Assembly (NCBI RefSeq): GCF_000282195.1
Contig: NZ_AKJT01000112.1
Span: forward strand, 1 to 36,769
DNA length: 36,769 nucleotides
Direction: 5' to 3'
Source: Pseudomonas sp. GM18
GTDB lineage: Bacteria > Pseudomonadota > Gammaproteobacteria > Pseudomonadales > Pseudomonadaceae
Every line of letters begins with the position of its first letter. Within the stretch, counting starts at the first letter, position 1. Of this stretch, positions 7,194 to 14,971 are shown in pieces. A program made the position numbers and the translations under genes. The notes beneath the pieces are model-generated. The model ran no database searches, was not told the DNA's origin, and saw nothing but the letters and a program-made list of their open reading frames with translations.

Positions 7194-8383
7194 GGGCGGC
7201 TTCCGACGGTGAGCTGGTTGAGATAACGGGTCAGATCGTGCAGCGCATTGGTTTGCGTGCTCTGTTCCTGCACCGCGCCATTGACCTGTTGCAACTGTTC
7301 GCTGAGGGCATGATTGGCTTGCTGATGCTCGCTGAGCGCCTGTTGCATGGCGCCGAGGTGTTGCAGGTTGATCTGGCTATGTTGCGCCAGGTCGTCGAGG
7401 TTGGCGGCGAGCTGCTCGCTCTGCTGACTCCCGGCGGCCAGCAGGTCGCGGTGGTCCTTGACCTCACCATCCACCTGGCGCACGGCCATGGCGATCGCCG
7501 TCGCGGCAGTGGTGATTTCGTGGGTCGCCCGGTCGGTGGCCTGGGCCAGGCTGCGGACCTCATCGGCGACCACGGCAAAACCGCGCCCGTGCTCGCCGGC
7601 GCGGGCTGCCTCGATGGAGGCATTGAGTGCCAGCAATTGGGTCTGTTTGGCCAGTGCCTGAATGCTGTTGACGGTGCTTTCCACGGCGGTCGTGCGCTGC
7701 AGCAACGCTTCCACGGCGTGCGCGGTATTGCCCAGGCGATGCTGAATGGCGCGCATGCTGTCACCCACTGAGCGTGCCTCCAGGCAACCGGTTTCGCTCT
7801 GGGTGTGAGCGTTGGCGAAGGCTGCCAGCGCGCCCTTGGCCAAGGCATCGATGCTGTGCAGGGTCTGATCGATCTGCTCGCTGGCGGCGGCGATCATGGC
7901 AATGCGTTGGCTCTGTTCCGCTCCTTGGTCGCGGGCCTGTTGGGCCATCTGCTCCAAGGCACGGCTGGCGAACTGTACTTCGCTGCGCAAGCGTTCGTTG
8001 TTGCGCAGTTGCATGCTGGCGGCCACCAGTAACGTCGCGGGGTCGGCATCCCGCGAGCTGCGCAGCAGTTGTGCCAGTTCGGTGTCCCAGAATGTCTGCA
8101 GACGGCGTTGATGACGCTCGCGAAGTTGCCAGGCACCTCCCAGGTAGAGAACGCCGGGTATCAGGGCCAATGCGCTTGCGGGTTGTTCGAGCAGTGCGAG
8201 ACCGCAGGCGCCGAGGGCCAATCCGAGCGGTAGCCAGAAACCGATCCTGCTGCGTTCGAGCAGGGCCATGCCTGGTTCGAACAAGGCCTTGGCGAATGAT
8301 GTGCCGACCGGGTGCGATTTGCCGCCATCGCTGCGCAAATGAACAATGGCATGACCCGGTGGGTGCATTCCTTGAGCAGACAT
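7190..8383 (-). CDS. Methyl-accepting chemotaxis protein without periplasmic sensor domain
   Basis: A 397-residue receptor. After a roughly 46-residue cytoplasmic N-terminus, two closely spaced membrane helices (about 47-66 and 69-86) leave only a tiny external loop. There is no periplasmic ligand domain and no evident HAMP. The rest is the cytoplasmic four-helix signalling rod. Its highly conserved hairpin tip is at about 254-280 (SIEAARAGEHGRGFAVVADEVR), which binds CheW and CheA. No C-terminal pentapeptide for CheR docking is seen. The start at 8383 follows AAGGA. The input may be membrane-associated or come through the unknown partner encoded by the overlapping downstream gene. Confidence 0.85.
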   Translation of the reverse strand: MSAQGMHPPGHAIVHLRSDGGKSHPVGTSFAKALFEPGMALLERSRIGFWLPLGLALGACGLALLEQPASALALIPGVLYLGGAWQLRERHQRRLQTFWDTELAQLLRSSRDADPATLLVAASMQLRNNERLRSEVQFASRALEQMAQQARDQGAEQSQRIAMIAAASEQIDQTLHSIDALAKGALAAFANAHTQSETGCLEARSVGDSMRAIQHRLGNTAHAVEALLQRTTAVESTVNSIQALAKQTQLLALNASIEAARAGEHGRGFAVVADEVRSLAQATDRATHEITTAATAIAMAVRQVDGEVKDHRDLLAAGSQQSEQLAANLDDLAQHSQINLQHLGAMQQALSEHQQANHALSEQLQQVNGAVQEQSTQTNALHDLTRYLNQLTVGSRP

Positions 8384-8684
8384 GAGGATTTCCTTCTGAT
8401 GCCGGGATGAAAGCAAAAACGGCGCACGCTCTCCTGCCGCAATGTGCAGGGAAGCGGACGCCGTTGTCCGAGATGTTTGCCAAACCATCGGTGTTGATGG
8501 CTCAAGCCTGATCAAAAGCCTAAGCAAGTTGTTTGCCAGCCTTTGCGTTCGACGGCAGGTCAGCCGGTGGAAGGCGGATTGCATTCGATGACGAAGGCAA
8601 TGCAGGCGAGCAACGCACCAGTCGCGGGAATGGCTGAGTCGCTGTGCTCTGTTCTGGTTCGTGCCCATCAGCACCGAGCGCTTT
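8384..8684. other. Non-coding stretch upstream of the chemoreceptor gene
   Basis: The first part must hold the promoter of the leftward chemoreceptor gene. I see no clear promoter, no credible gene with a ribosome-binding site, and no repeat here. Open frames crossing it have no family signal. Confidence 0.5.
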
Positions 8685-8829
8685 GTAGCAGCTGTCGAGC
8701 TTGCGAGGCTGCGTTCGGCTGCGAAGCAGTCGTGAATCCGGCTGATGCGGTCTACCTGACACACCGCGAGTTCTGGTTTTACGACTGCTGCGCAGCCGAA
8801 CGCAGCCTCGCGAGCTCGACAGCTGCTAC
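8685..8829. repeat. REPIN-like inverted pair of REP elements
   Basis: The left arm 8685-8733 and right arm 8781-8829 are 49 bases each and inverted; they match at 47 of 49 positions around a 47-base spacer. The outer ends are GTAGCAGCTGTCGAGC and its complement. The left arm also contains the GAGGCTGCGTTCGGCTG block. This is the form of a REP doublet (REPIN) as mobilised by RAYT transposases in Pseudomonas. No RAYT gene is present in this window. Confidence 0.85.
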
Positions 8830-8840
8830 GGCCGAACTCA

Positions 8841-8857
8841 GGCTCGGCAGCTGCTAC
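8841..8857. repeat. Partial REP end
   Basis: GGCTCGGCAGCTGCTAC repeats the outer end of the REP element, identical to positions 21-37 of the window. It stands just outside the inverted pair and is likely a solo or decayed extra copy. Confidence 0.65.
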
Positions 8858-8899
8858 GGATCGCATTGCGGCTTACGCAACGCAAGAAAACCCGGCATT

Positions 8900-8925
8900 G
8901 TTAGTTCATGAATTTCTGAACTAAC
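8900..8925. promoter_or_regulatory. Perfect 9+9 dyad, candidate operator of the oxygenase/ABC cassette
   Basis: GTTAGTTCA (8900-8908) and TGAACTAAC (8917-8925) are exact inverted repeats with an 8-base AT-rich spacer. This looks like a dimeric regulator site. It lies about 160 bases before the first gene of the rightward cassette and in the only sizeable regulatory gap there. No T-run follows, so a terminator is unlikely. The regulator is not identifiable from the window. Confidence 0.5.
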
Positions 8926-9081
8926 TATTTGCTGCAGCCTATTCAATCGCTTGTCGCCGTAGCCTTAGGATTCGTCACACGGGACCGTAGCCATCAGAGC
9001 AGCGGCCCGCAGCAACTTCTTTCGACTGCCCAGTAACGCCAGCCCAAACAGCGGGTGACCTGACGCAGCCGAGAGGAATGC

Positions 9082-9939
9082 ATGAAGCTAGAAATATTCC
9101 GCACTTTATGGGGCTACACCGCCAGCAAGGCACAAGCCCTGGATGAACTGCTCGCTGCCGGCTTCGATGGCCTCGAAGCACGCCTGCCGCTGCAGGCCGA
9201 TGAGCGTGGCGAGTTCGGCGCTTTGCTGCGCAGCCATCAGGTTCCCTACATCTGCACACTGTTCAGTGCCTACGATGTATTGCCCGACCAGAACGCCACG
9301 CCCACCCAACACTTGGCCGACATTGATCGCAAGCTGGGCTGGGCCTCGGAGCTGAACCCGCGTTTCGTCAATCTGCTGGCAGGCAACGACCGCTGGCCGC
9401 AGGCATTGCAGGTCGAATTCTTCGGCCAGGCGATGGAACTGGCCGCCAGGCACGGCGTGTTCTGCAGTTTCGAGACGCATCGCGCCCGTTCCCTTTACAG
9501 CCCTTGGGTGACCCTGGAGCTGATCCGCCAACTGCCGGGCCTGCGTTTCACCAGTGACATCAGCCATTGGGTGGTGTGCTGTGAGCGACTACTGGACGAT
9601 CCGGCCGACGATCTTTCGGCCTTCGTCGAACGCGTGCATCACATTCAGGCTCGGGTCGGCTACGACCAAGGCCCGCAAGTCCCCCATCCCGCCGCCCCGG
9701 AATATGCCCGTGAACTGGCGTTCCACCAGCGCCACTGGGAGGCCGTCTGGACCTCTCAGCGCGAACGTGGCTACCCGGTCAGCACCTTGACCCCGGAGTT
9801 CGGTGCCGACGGTTATCTGCATCACTTGCCCTTCACCAACATGCCGGTGGCCGACCTCTGGAGCTTGAACCAGTGGATGGCCCGGACCGAGCGCGAACAC
9901 TTCGACCGTTTCACCCGTGAAGGAGCCCGCCATGCGTAA
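9082..9939 (+). CDS. Sugar phosphate isomerase/epimerase-like TIM-barrel protein
   Basis: A 285-residue xylose-isomerase-like TIM barrel (AP endonuclease 2 superfamily). The N-terminus MKLEIFRTLWGYT and GFDGLEARLP form the typical first two strands. Likely metal-binding residues are E131 (FETHR), D159 (TSDISH), H187 (VHHIQ) and E239 (TPEFG). ATG at 9082 follows GAGAGGAA. The 3' end overlaps the oxygenase start by eight bases. Within this cassette it probably isomerises, epimerises or cleaves a small polar substrate brought in by the ABC transporter. The exact reaction cannot be read from the sequence; members of this fold also act as dehydratases and lyases. Confidence 0.78.
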   Translation: MKLEIFRTLWGYTASKAQALDELLAAGFDGLEARLPLQADERGEFGALLRSHQVPYICTLFSAYDVLPDQNATPTQHLADIDRKLGWASELNPRFVNLLAGNDRWPQALQVEFFGQAMELAARHGVFCSFETHRARSLYSPWVTLELIRQLPGLRFTSDISHWVVCCERLLDDPADDLSAFVERVHHIQARVGYDQGPQVPHPAAPEYARELAFHQRHWEAVWTSQRERGYPVSTLTPEFGADGYLHHLPFTNMPVADLWSLNQWMARTEREHFDRFTREGARHA

Positions 9940-10981
9940 TACCTCGCCAACCCAGGCCAACTTCAACAGCATTCCGGTGGTGAACATCGCCGGGCTCTTC
10001 AGCATCGAACTGGAGCATCGCCTGGCAGTGGCCGAGCAACTGGGCCGCGCCGCCAGCGATGTGGGCTTTCTGTACATCACCGGGCACGGCATCGATCCGG
10101 CGCTGATCGAGGGGCTGCGCCAGGCGGCCAGGGATTATTTTGCGCAACCGCTGGAAGCCAAGATGCGCCACTACATCGGCGCCTCGCAAAGCCACAAGGG
10201 CTTCGTACCCGAAGGCGAGGAGGTGTATTCCAAGGGTAAGCCGGATCACAAAGAAGCTTTCGATATCGGCTTCGAAGTGCCAGTGGATGACCCGTTGTTC
10301 CTCAACCGAACGCCGCTGCTGGGGCCGAACCACTGGCCCGACGTGCCGGGTTTCCAGAGCGCGGTACAAAACTACTATCAGGCAGTGTTCGCGCTAGGCC
10401 GCCGGCTGTTCGATGGCTTCGCCTTGGCCCTGGGGCTGGAGGAGGGCTACTTCGACGCGCTGGTGACTCGCCCGCCCTCCAAGTTGCGGCTGATCCATTA
10501 TCCCTTCGACGCCGATGTCGTCGACGCTCCGGGCATCGGCGCGCATACCGACTACGAGTGCTTCACCATCCTGCACGCCGATCAGCCGGGGCTGGAGGTG
10601 CTCAATGATCAGGGGCAGTGGATCGACGCACCGCCAATACCCGACACGTTCGTGGTCAACATCGGCGACATGCTGGAAGTCATGACCGCCGGTGCCTTTG
10701 TGGCCACAGCCCATCGGGTGCGCAAGGTCGCCCAGGAGCGCTACAGCTTCCCGCTGTTCTACGCCTGCGACTATCACACGTTGATCAAACCATTGCCGGC
10801 ATTCGCCAGGGATGATCGGGAATACGAGGCGCTGGCGATTGGCGAACACATGTGGAGCCAGGCCTTGCAGACCTATCAATACCTGCGCAAGCGCGTGGAG
10901 AACGGCGAGCTTGAGTTGCCGTCCCGGGCCCGAAAGCCATCGAGCTTCGGCCGTCTGAAGAACACCACCCCTCATTCCTAA
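9932..10981 (+). CDS. Isopenicillin N synthase-like 2-oxoglutarate/Fe(II) oxygenase
   Basis: A 349-residue cupin-fold dioxygenase. The N-terminal DIOX_N-type region (IPVVNIAGL, then GFLYITGHGI) is followed by the Fe(II) 2OG core. The iron triad is H205-x-D207 (AHTDYE) and H261 (TAHRV). The co-substrate motif is R270-x-S272 (RYSFPLF). All catalytic residues are present, so the enzyme should be active. The start at 9932 is favoured by AAGGAG eight bases upstream; a GTG at 9917 is an alternative. It overlaps the preceding isomerase-like gene and is followed after 26 bases by the binding-protein gene. Its substrate is unknown; hydroxylation or desaturation of an amino-acid-like compound is a reasonable guess. 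Confidence 0.85.
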   Translation: MRNTSPTQANFNSIPVVNIAGLFSIELEHRLAVAEQLGRAASDVGFLYITGHGIDPALIEGLRQAARDYFAQPLEAKMRHYIGASQSHKGFVPEGEEVYSKGKPDHKEAFDIGFEVPVDDPLFLNRTPLLGPNHWPDVPGFQSAVQNYYQAVFALGRRLFDGFALALGLEEGYFDALVTRPPSKLRLIHYPFDADVVDAPGIGAHTDYECFTILHADQPGLEVLNDQGQWIDAPPIPDTFVVNIGDMLEVMTAGAFVATAHRVRKVAQERYSFPLFYACDYHTLIKPLPAFARDDREYEALAIGEHMWSQALQTYQYLRKRVENGELELPSRARKPSSFGRLKNTTPHS

Positions 10982-11007
10982 AAAAACAACCCACGGAGCT
11001 TCCCACG

Positions 11008-11805
11008 ATGAAAAGCCACTACGCCCTGACCAAACTGAGCCTGCTCGCCGCCGGCCTGTTCTGCGCCAACGCCGCCTTCGCCAGCACCGCGACCCCCGGT
11101 GTGTTGAAGGTCGGTATGGAAATCACCTACCCGCCGTTCGAGTCCTACGACGCCGACAAGAATGTGGTCGGTTCCGACCCTGAGTTGGCGCACTCCCTGG
11201 CCAAGGCGATGAGCGTCAAGGCCAACTTCGTCGACACCAAGTTTCCCAATCTGATCAACGGCCTCAACGCCGGGCATTACGACGCGATCATTTCCGGCAT
11301 GTACATCACCCCCGAGCGCCAGCTCCAGGCCCGCACCATCGCCTACGCCAATACCGGCGCCGCGATCATGGTGCCCAAGGGCAGTGAGTTGAGCCCGCAG
11401 GTTCCCGAGGACTTGTGCGGCCTGAAGATCGGCCTGGAGCAGGGCACCACCTGGGTCGCCAAGTTCAACCAGTTGTCCAGCGACTACTGCGTGCCGAACA
11501 ACAAAGGCGCGATCACCGTCAATGAATACCCCTCGGCCCCTGAAGTGACGCAGGCGCTGCTGTCGAAAAACATTCAGGCCCAGGTGGAAATCGCCGGTGC
11601 CGCGCACATGATCGCCCAACGCACCAACGGGCGGGTCGTGGTCAGTTCGCAGAAGCTGGTTTACCCGCAGACCTTGGGCATCTATGTGAAGAAAGACGCC
11701 GACGCTACCTATCAGGCGCTGGTCAAGGCACTGGCCGACAGCAAGGCCAACGGTGAGTACGCCGCCATTCTCAAAAAATACGACCTGGAACCGGTCTCCG
11801 AGTAA
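11008..11805 (+). CDS. Polar amino acid ABC transporter, periplasmic substrate-binding protein
   Basis: A 265-residue SBP_bac_3 protein. A signal peptide occupies about residues 1-25 (LLAAGLFCANAAFA). The mature protein opens with the family pattern LKVGMEITYPPFESYD. The ligand-binding segments GHYDAIISGMYITPERQ and GLKIGLEQGTTW follow. ATG at 11008 is preceded by ACGGAGC. The next gene encodes permease and ATPase in one chain, so these two genes form a complete importer. The ligand is expected to be a polar amino acid or a similar small zwitterion, and presumably the substrate of the oxygenase and isomerase-like enzyme upstream. Confidence 0.87.
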   Translation: MKSHYALTKLSLLAAGLFCANAAFASTATPGVLKVGMEITYPPFESYDADKNVVGSDPELAHSLAKAMSVKANFVDTKFPNLINGLNAGHYDAIISGMYITPERQLQARTIAYANTGAAIMVPKGSELSPQVPEDLCGLKIGLEQGTTWVAKFNQLSSDYCVPNNKGAITVNEYPSAPEVTQALLSKNIQAQVEIAGAAHMIAQRTNGRVVVSSQKLVYPQTLGIYVKKDADATYQALVKALADSKANGEYAAILKKYDLEPVSE

Positions 11806-11854
11806 TGGCTGAAGCCGTGCCCTCGGTCGAGGGCGCGGCGTGCACGAGGTGTCT

Positions 11855-13402
11855 ATGCAATTCGACTGGTCTTACTTTATTTCGCTGTTCTCCAAGACTG
11901 ACTTCTGGGCGGCGAGCCTGACCGTCATCGAACTGAGCGCCCTGGCCTGGTTCCTGGGGATGTTACTGGGCTTCGTTCTGGCGTCAGCCAAGCTGTCCGG
12001 CTCGCCCTGGCTGCGACTACCGGCGTCACTCTACATCTGGTTCTTTCGCAGTATTCCGCTGCTGGTGCTGGTGGTCTTCATCTATAACCTGCCGCAGTTG
12101 CTGCCCGGTGCCGGGCCGGTGCTGTCGGTACCGTTCTATTCCGGCCTGTTGGCGCTGGTGGTCACTGAGGCCGCCTACATGGCTGAAATTCATCGTGGCG
12201 GGCTGATCTCGGTCGCCAAGGGCCAGAAGGAAGCCGGCCGCGCCCTGGGTATCGGCCTGTTCGGCCTGCAACGGCTGATTGTGATTCCCCAGGCATTTCG
12301 TATCTCACTGCCGACCTTGATCAATGAATACATCACGGTGGTCAAACTGACTTCGTTGATCTCGGTGATTTCATTGACCGAACTGCTGACCGTCGGCCAG
12401 CGCCTGTATGCGCAGAACTTCCTGGTGATGGAAACCCTGGTGGCGGTGGGCGTGTACTACGTGCTGATCGTCACGCTGTTCGGCTTTGCCCTGCAGCGTC
12501 TGGAACGCTACCTGGACCTCAACCTGCGGACACCGCAAACCCTCGACAGCGCCTCGGCACAAGCGCTGCGTGACAGCCTGGCGCCTGTTCTATCGAGCGA
12601 GCTATCGAGCAAGCTCAAGCCGCCATCCAAAGGCGCCGCCCCGGCCCTGCAACTGCAGGGCGTGCACAAACGCTACGGCGATCATCATGTGCTCAAGGGC
12701 ATCGACCTGAAGGTACAAAGTGGCCAGGTGATTTCGATCATCGGCCCGTCCGGCTCCGGCAAGACCTCGCTGATTCGTACGGTCAACGGCCTGGAGCGCA
12801 TCGATCAGGGCGAAATCCTGTTGTTCGGGGAGGGCTTCATCAATGCCGGGGACAAACCGGATAGCCGCCGGATTCGTCAGGGCGTACGGCGCATCGGCAT
12901 GGTGTTCCAAAACTTCAACCTGTTCCCGCACCGCACACTGCTGGACAACATCAGCCTCGCTCCCCGTTATCACGGTGTCGGTCGCGCACTGAGCGAACAA
13001 CGCGCCTGCCAGCTACTCGACAAGGTCGGCCTGTTGGCTCACGTCCACAAGTATCCGCATCAACTGTCCGGCGGCCAGCAACAGCGCGTGGCAATTGCCC
13101 GGGCCATGGCCATGGACCCGGATATCCTGCTGTTCGACGAACCGACCTCGGCGCTGGATCCGGAGCTGGTCGGCGAAGTACTCACGGTCATCAGCCACCT
13201 GGCCCGCGAAGGCATGACCCTGCTGATTGTCACCCACGAGATGGACTTTGCCCTGTCGATTTCCGACCGGGTGATCTTCATGGAAAACGGCCACATTCAG
13301 CTGGATGCATCACCAGAGGCGATCCGCGAGAAGCCCGAGGCTCATAGAGTGCGGCGGTTCATGGGGTTGCAGGCGCCGGAGGAGGAGGAATGCCTGCCTT
13401 GA
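11855..13402 (+). CDS. Fused ABC permease and ATPase, polar amino acid type
   Basis: A 515-residue single-chain fusion. Residues about 15-220 form a HisM/GlnP-type permease domain with several membrane helices and the EAA loop (EAGRALGIGLFGLQ, 126-139). A linker of roughly 40 residues follows, then a full ATPase. It has Walker A GPSGSGKT (297-304), a Q-loop glutamine in VFQNFNLFP, signature LSGGQ (404-408), Walker B ILLFDEP (424-430) and the switch histidine in VTHEMD. Two copies would give the two permease and two ATPase domains of a transporter. The start at 11855 is used; a GTG at 11840 is also in frame. The fusion is intact, with no sign of a sequencing join. Confidence 0.88.
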   Translation: MQFDWSYFISLFSKTDFWAASLTVIELSALAWFLGMLLGFVLASAKLSGSPWLRLPASLYIWFFRSIPLLVLVVFIYNLPQLLPGAGPVLSVPFYSGLLALVVTEAAYMAEIHRGGLISVAKGQKEAGRALGIGLFGLQRLIVIPQAFRISLPTLINEYITVVKLTSLISVISLTELLTVGQRLYAQNFLVMETLVAVGVYYVLIVTLFGFALQRLERYLDLNLRTPQTLDSASAQALRDSLAPVLSSELSSKLKPPSKGAAPALQLQGVHKRYGDHHVLKGIDLKVQSGQVISIIGPSGSGKTSLIRTVNGLERIDQGEILLFGEGFINAGDKPDSRRIRQGVRRIGMVFQNFNLFPHRTLLDNISLAPRYHGVGRALSEQRACQLLDKVGLLAHVHKYPHQLSGGQQQRVAIARAMAMDPDILLFDEPTSALDPELVGEVLTVISHLAREGMTLLIVTHEMDFALSISDRVIFMENGHIQLDASPEAIREKPEAHRVRRFMGLQAPEEEECLP

Positions 13403-13431
13403 ATGCATTGAGCTGTGCGCCATCAGAATTC

Positions 13432-14196
13432 CTATGGCGACAAATAGCTCTTTTGTATGCGCGCCAGGGTGCCGTCATCGCGAAGCGTTTCAACCGCCTT
13501 GCGCAAGTCTTGCACCAGTTGGGCGGAGCACTGCTTCGAGCAAGCCAGGTAGAGTTCCGCTCTGCTCATGACGGGGCTCATGAACAGTTTGTGTTCGGAC
13601 ACCTTCGGCCAGATGTATCGACTCTCCGGGACACCGTTGAACCAGGCATCGATGCGACCTTTCAAGAGCATCTGCGCGGGGTTGTCGCCAATGGTCAGGG
13701 GGTGGATCTGATCGTCGCTGAAGCCTTGTGCACGGAGGATTTCCTCCTGCGCACTGCCCAGGCCGACGCCGATCACCCGGTAGGTTTGCTTCGCTTGCTC
13801 GAAGCTGCTCACCGGCCGGTCAAGGCTGAAAAAAGCGCGTTCCATGGGCATGATCGGCGCGATCCAGGTGAAGCGATCCTCACGTTCCGGCGTGCGTGAC
13901 AAAGGGGCGATCAGGATGTCCTGAGTCTCGCTGACATGTTTCTGCGATCTGGCCCAGGGAAGCACAAGAACATGCGCGGCATAGCCGGCGTTGGCAATGG
14001 CGGTCAGCACGGCTTCACCAACCATGCCGTGGCCTTGGGAGCCATCGACGAACGTCAGGGGCGGAGCGTCCGGGATATACAGTTCGAGCGGCAAGGGGGC
14101 GCCGCTCGCGTGACTGGCAATCAGCAGCGAGACCGACAGACAAAACCAGCAAAGTGCCGTTGTCCAGGCAGTTGAGACCCGTGAGCTCCCGCTCAT
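13432..14196 (-). CDS. Orphan periplasmic solute-binding-like protein (SBP_bac_3 fold)
   Basis: A 254-residue exported protein. The signal peptide runs to about residue 33 (LLIASHASG). The mature part looks like a divergent family-3 solute-binding domain: LELYIPDAPPLTFVD at the start, GEAVLTAIANAGYAAHVLVLPWARS in the first lobe, and DAWFNGVPESRYIWP in the second. Two cysteines near the C-terminus (YLACSKQCSAQ) may form a disulfide. No transporter genes are on its strand; it is convergent to the fused ABC gene, 29 bases away. Such stand-alone proteins may act as sensors or be distant relatives without transport roles. Function is uncertain. Confidence 0.72.
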   Translation of the reverse strand: MSGSSRVSTAWTTALCWFCLSVSLLIASHASGAPLPLELYIPDAPPLTFVDGSQGHGMVGEAVLTAIANAGYAAHVLVLPWARSQKHVSETQDILIAPLSRTPEREDRFTWIAPIMPMERAFFSLDRPVSSFEQAKQTYRVIGVGLGSAQEEILRAQGFSDDQIHPLTIGDNPAQMLLKGRIDAWFNGVPESRYIWPKVSEHKLFMSPVMSRAELYLACSKQCSAQLVQDLRKAVETLRDDGTLARIQKSYLSP

Positions 14197-14353
14197 GGTT
14201 GGTCATTCAGGCATTGAAAGTAGGGGAGAGCCACAATTCACCGGTGGTGTTGATCACAGGGAGGATGAGTCTGTTTTTGTATTGGATTCGGTATCGACAC
14301 CGTATTCTACGCAGACTTTGCGGCGGGACACATCCACCCCCCCAGTGAATGTG

Positions 14354-14971
14354 TCATGCAGGAGCCGCTGCACATTCGGCACTTCGTGACAATGACCATC
14401 GACGTGCATCCTTGGCGATCTGTTTGCCCAGCAGCGCAACCACGCGTTGCTGCGCATTGGCGAGTTGTGCATAGCCGCCGGGTGCGTCTTCCTTGAACCG
14501 ACCCTGGCACAGCAAGCGGGCAGAGGGCGTGTCACCGGCAAAACTCAGGCTCCAATCCGCATGTAACTCGACTTGCCGGCCGGGCCAGTTGTCGAGGCGT
14601 CGAACCTGTACCTTGATTCTCAGCACCGGTCTGTTCGGCGGCTGGGCAAGCCCTGATATGTCCTGGGTGTTGAGGCGCTGGGTCAAACCGGCAGAGAGTG
14701 CGCTGCGTATCTCCTCACTCAACGGCGCGCCCCAGCGCTCGCCTTCAAGCACACCGATGCTGTTGTCACCGAGTCGCACCACCCATTGCGGTTGGTCGAT
14801 CTGAACCGGTACACCTACCGACATCACGTCAATCAGAAAGGGCGAAGGGGCAAGTTGAGTCGAGGTCGCCGAGGCCGGCACCACCAGGGTGTAATAGTGT
14901 GTGTTCGTCGAAGCGCACCCACTCAGCACGATGATCAGAGCGAGAAGGTAAAGACGAGTCGGCAAATTCAT
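14354..14971 (-). CDS. pqiC: PqiC-type outer-membrane lipoprotein
   Basis: A 205-residue ABC-type transport auxiliary lipoprotein (DUF330/PqiC). The lipobox LSGC places the lipidated cysteine at C19. The mature protein starts with the family pattern HYYTLVVPA. PqiC works with the PqiB tube to carry lipids between the inner and outer membranes. Its ATG overlaps the pqiB stop (ATGA). It is the last gene of the leftward operon. A 7-bp inverted repeat with a C-rich 15-base loop (14327-14355) overlaps its stop codon, but is too weak to call a terminator. Confidence 0.87.
   Translation of the reverse strand: MNLPTRLYLLALIIVLSGCASTNTHYYTLVVPASATSTQLAPSPFLIDVMSVGVPVQIDQPQWVVRLGDNSIGVLEGERWGAPLSEEIRSALSAGLTQRLNTQDISGLAQPPNRPVLRIKVQVRRLDNWPGRQVELHADWSLSFAGDTPSARLLCQGRFKEDAPGGYAQLANAQQRVVALLGKQIAKDARRWSLSRSAECAAAPA

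Noticed and set aside
7190..8866. Longer version of the chemoreceptor beginning near 8866
   Set aside because: It would run through the REPIN arms and has no family-like N-terminus; ATG at 8383 has a good AAGGA site.
8543..8911. Short open frame across the REP region
   Set aside because: Its sequence is made largely of the REP arms and it has no ribosome-binding site.
14327..14355. Inverted repeat GACACAT/ATGTGTC at the end of pqiC as a terminator
   Set aside because: Only 7 bp with a 15-base loop and no T-run in the direction of transcription.
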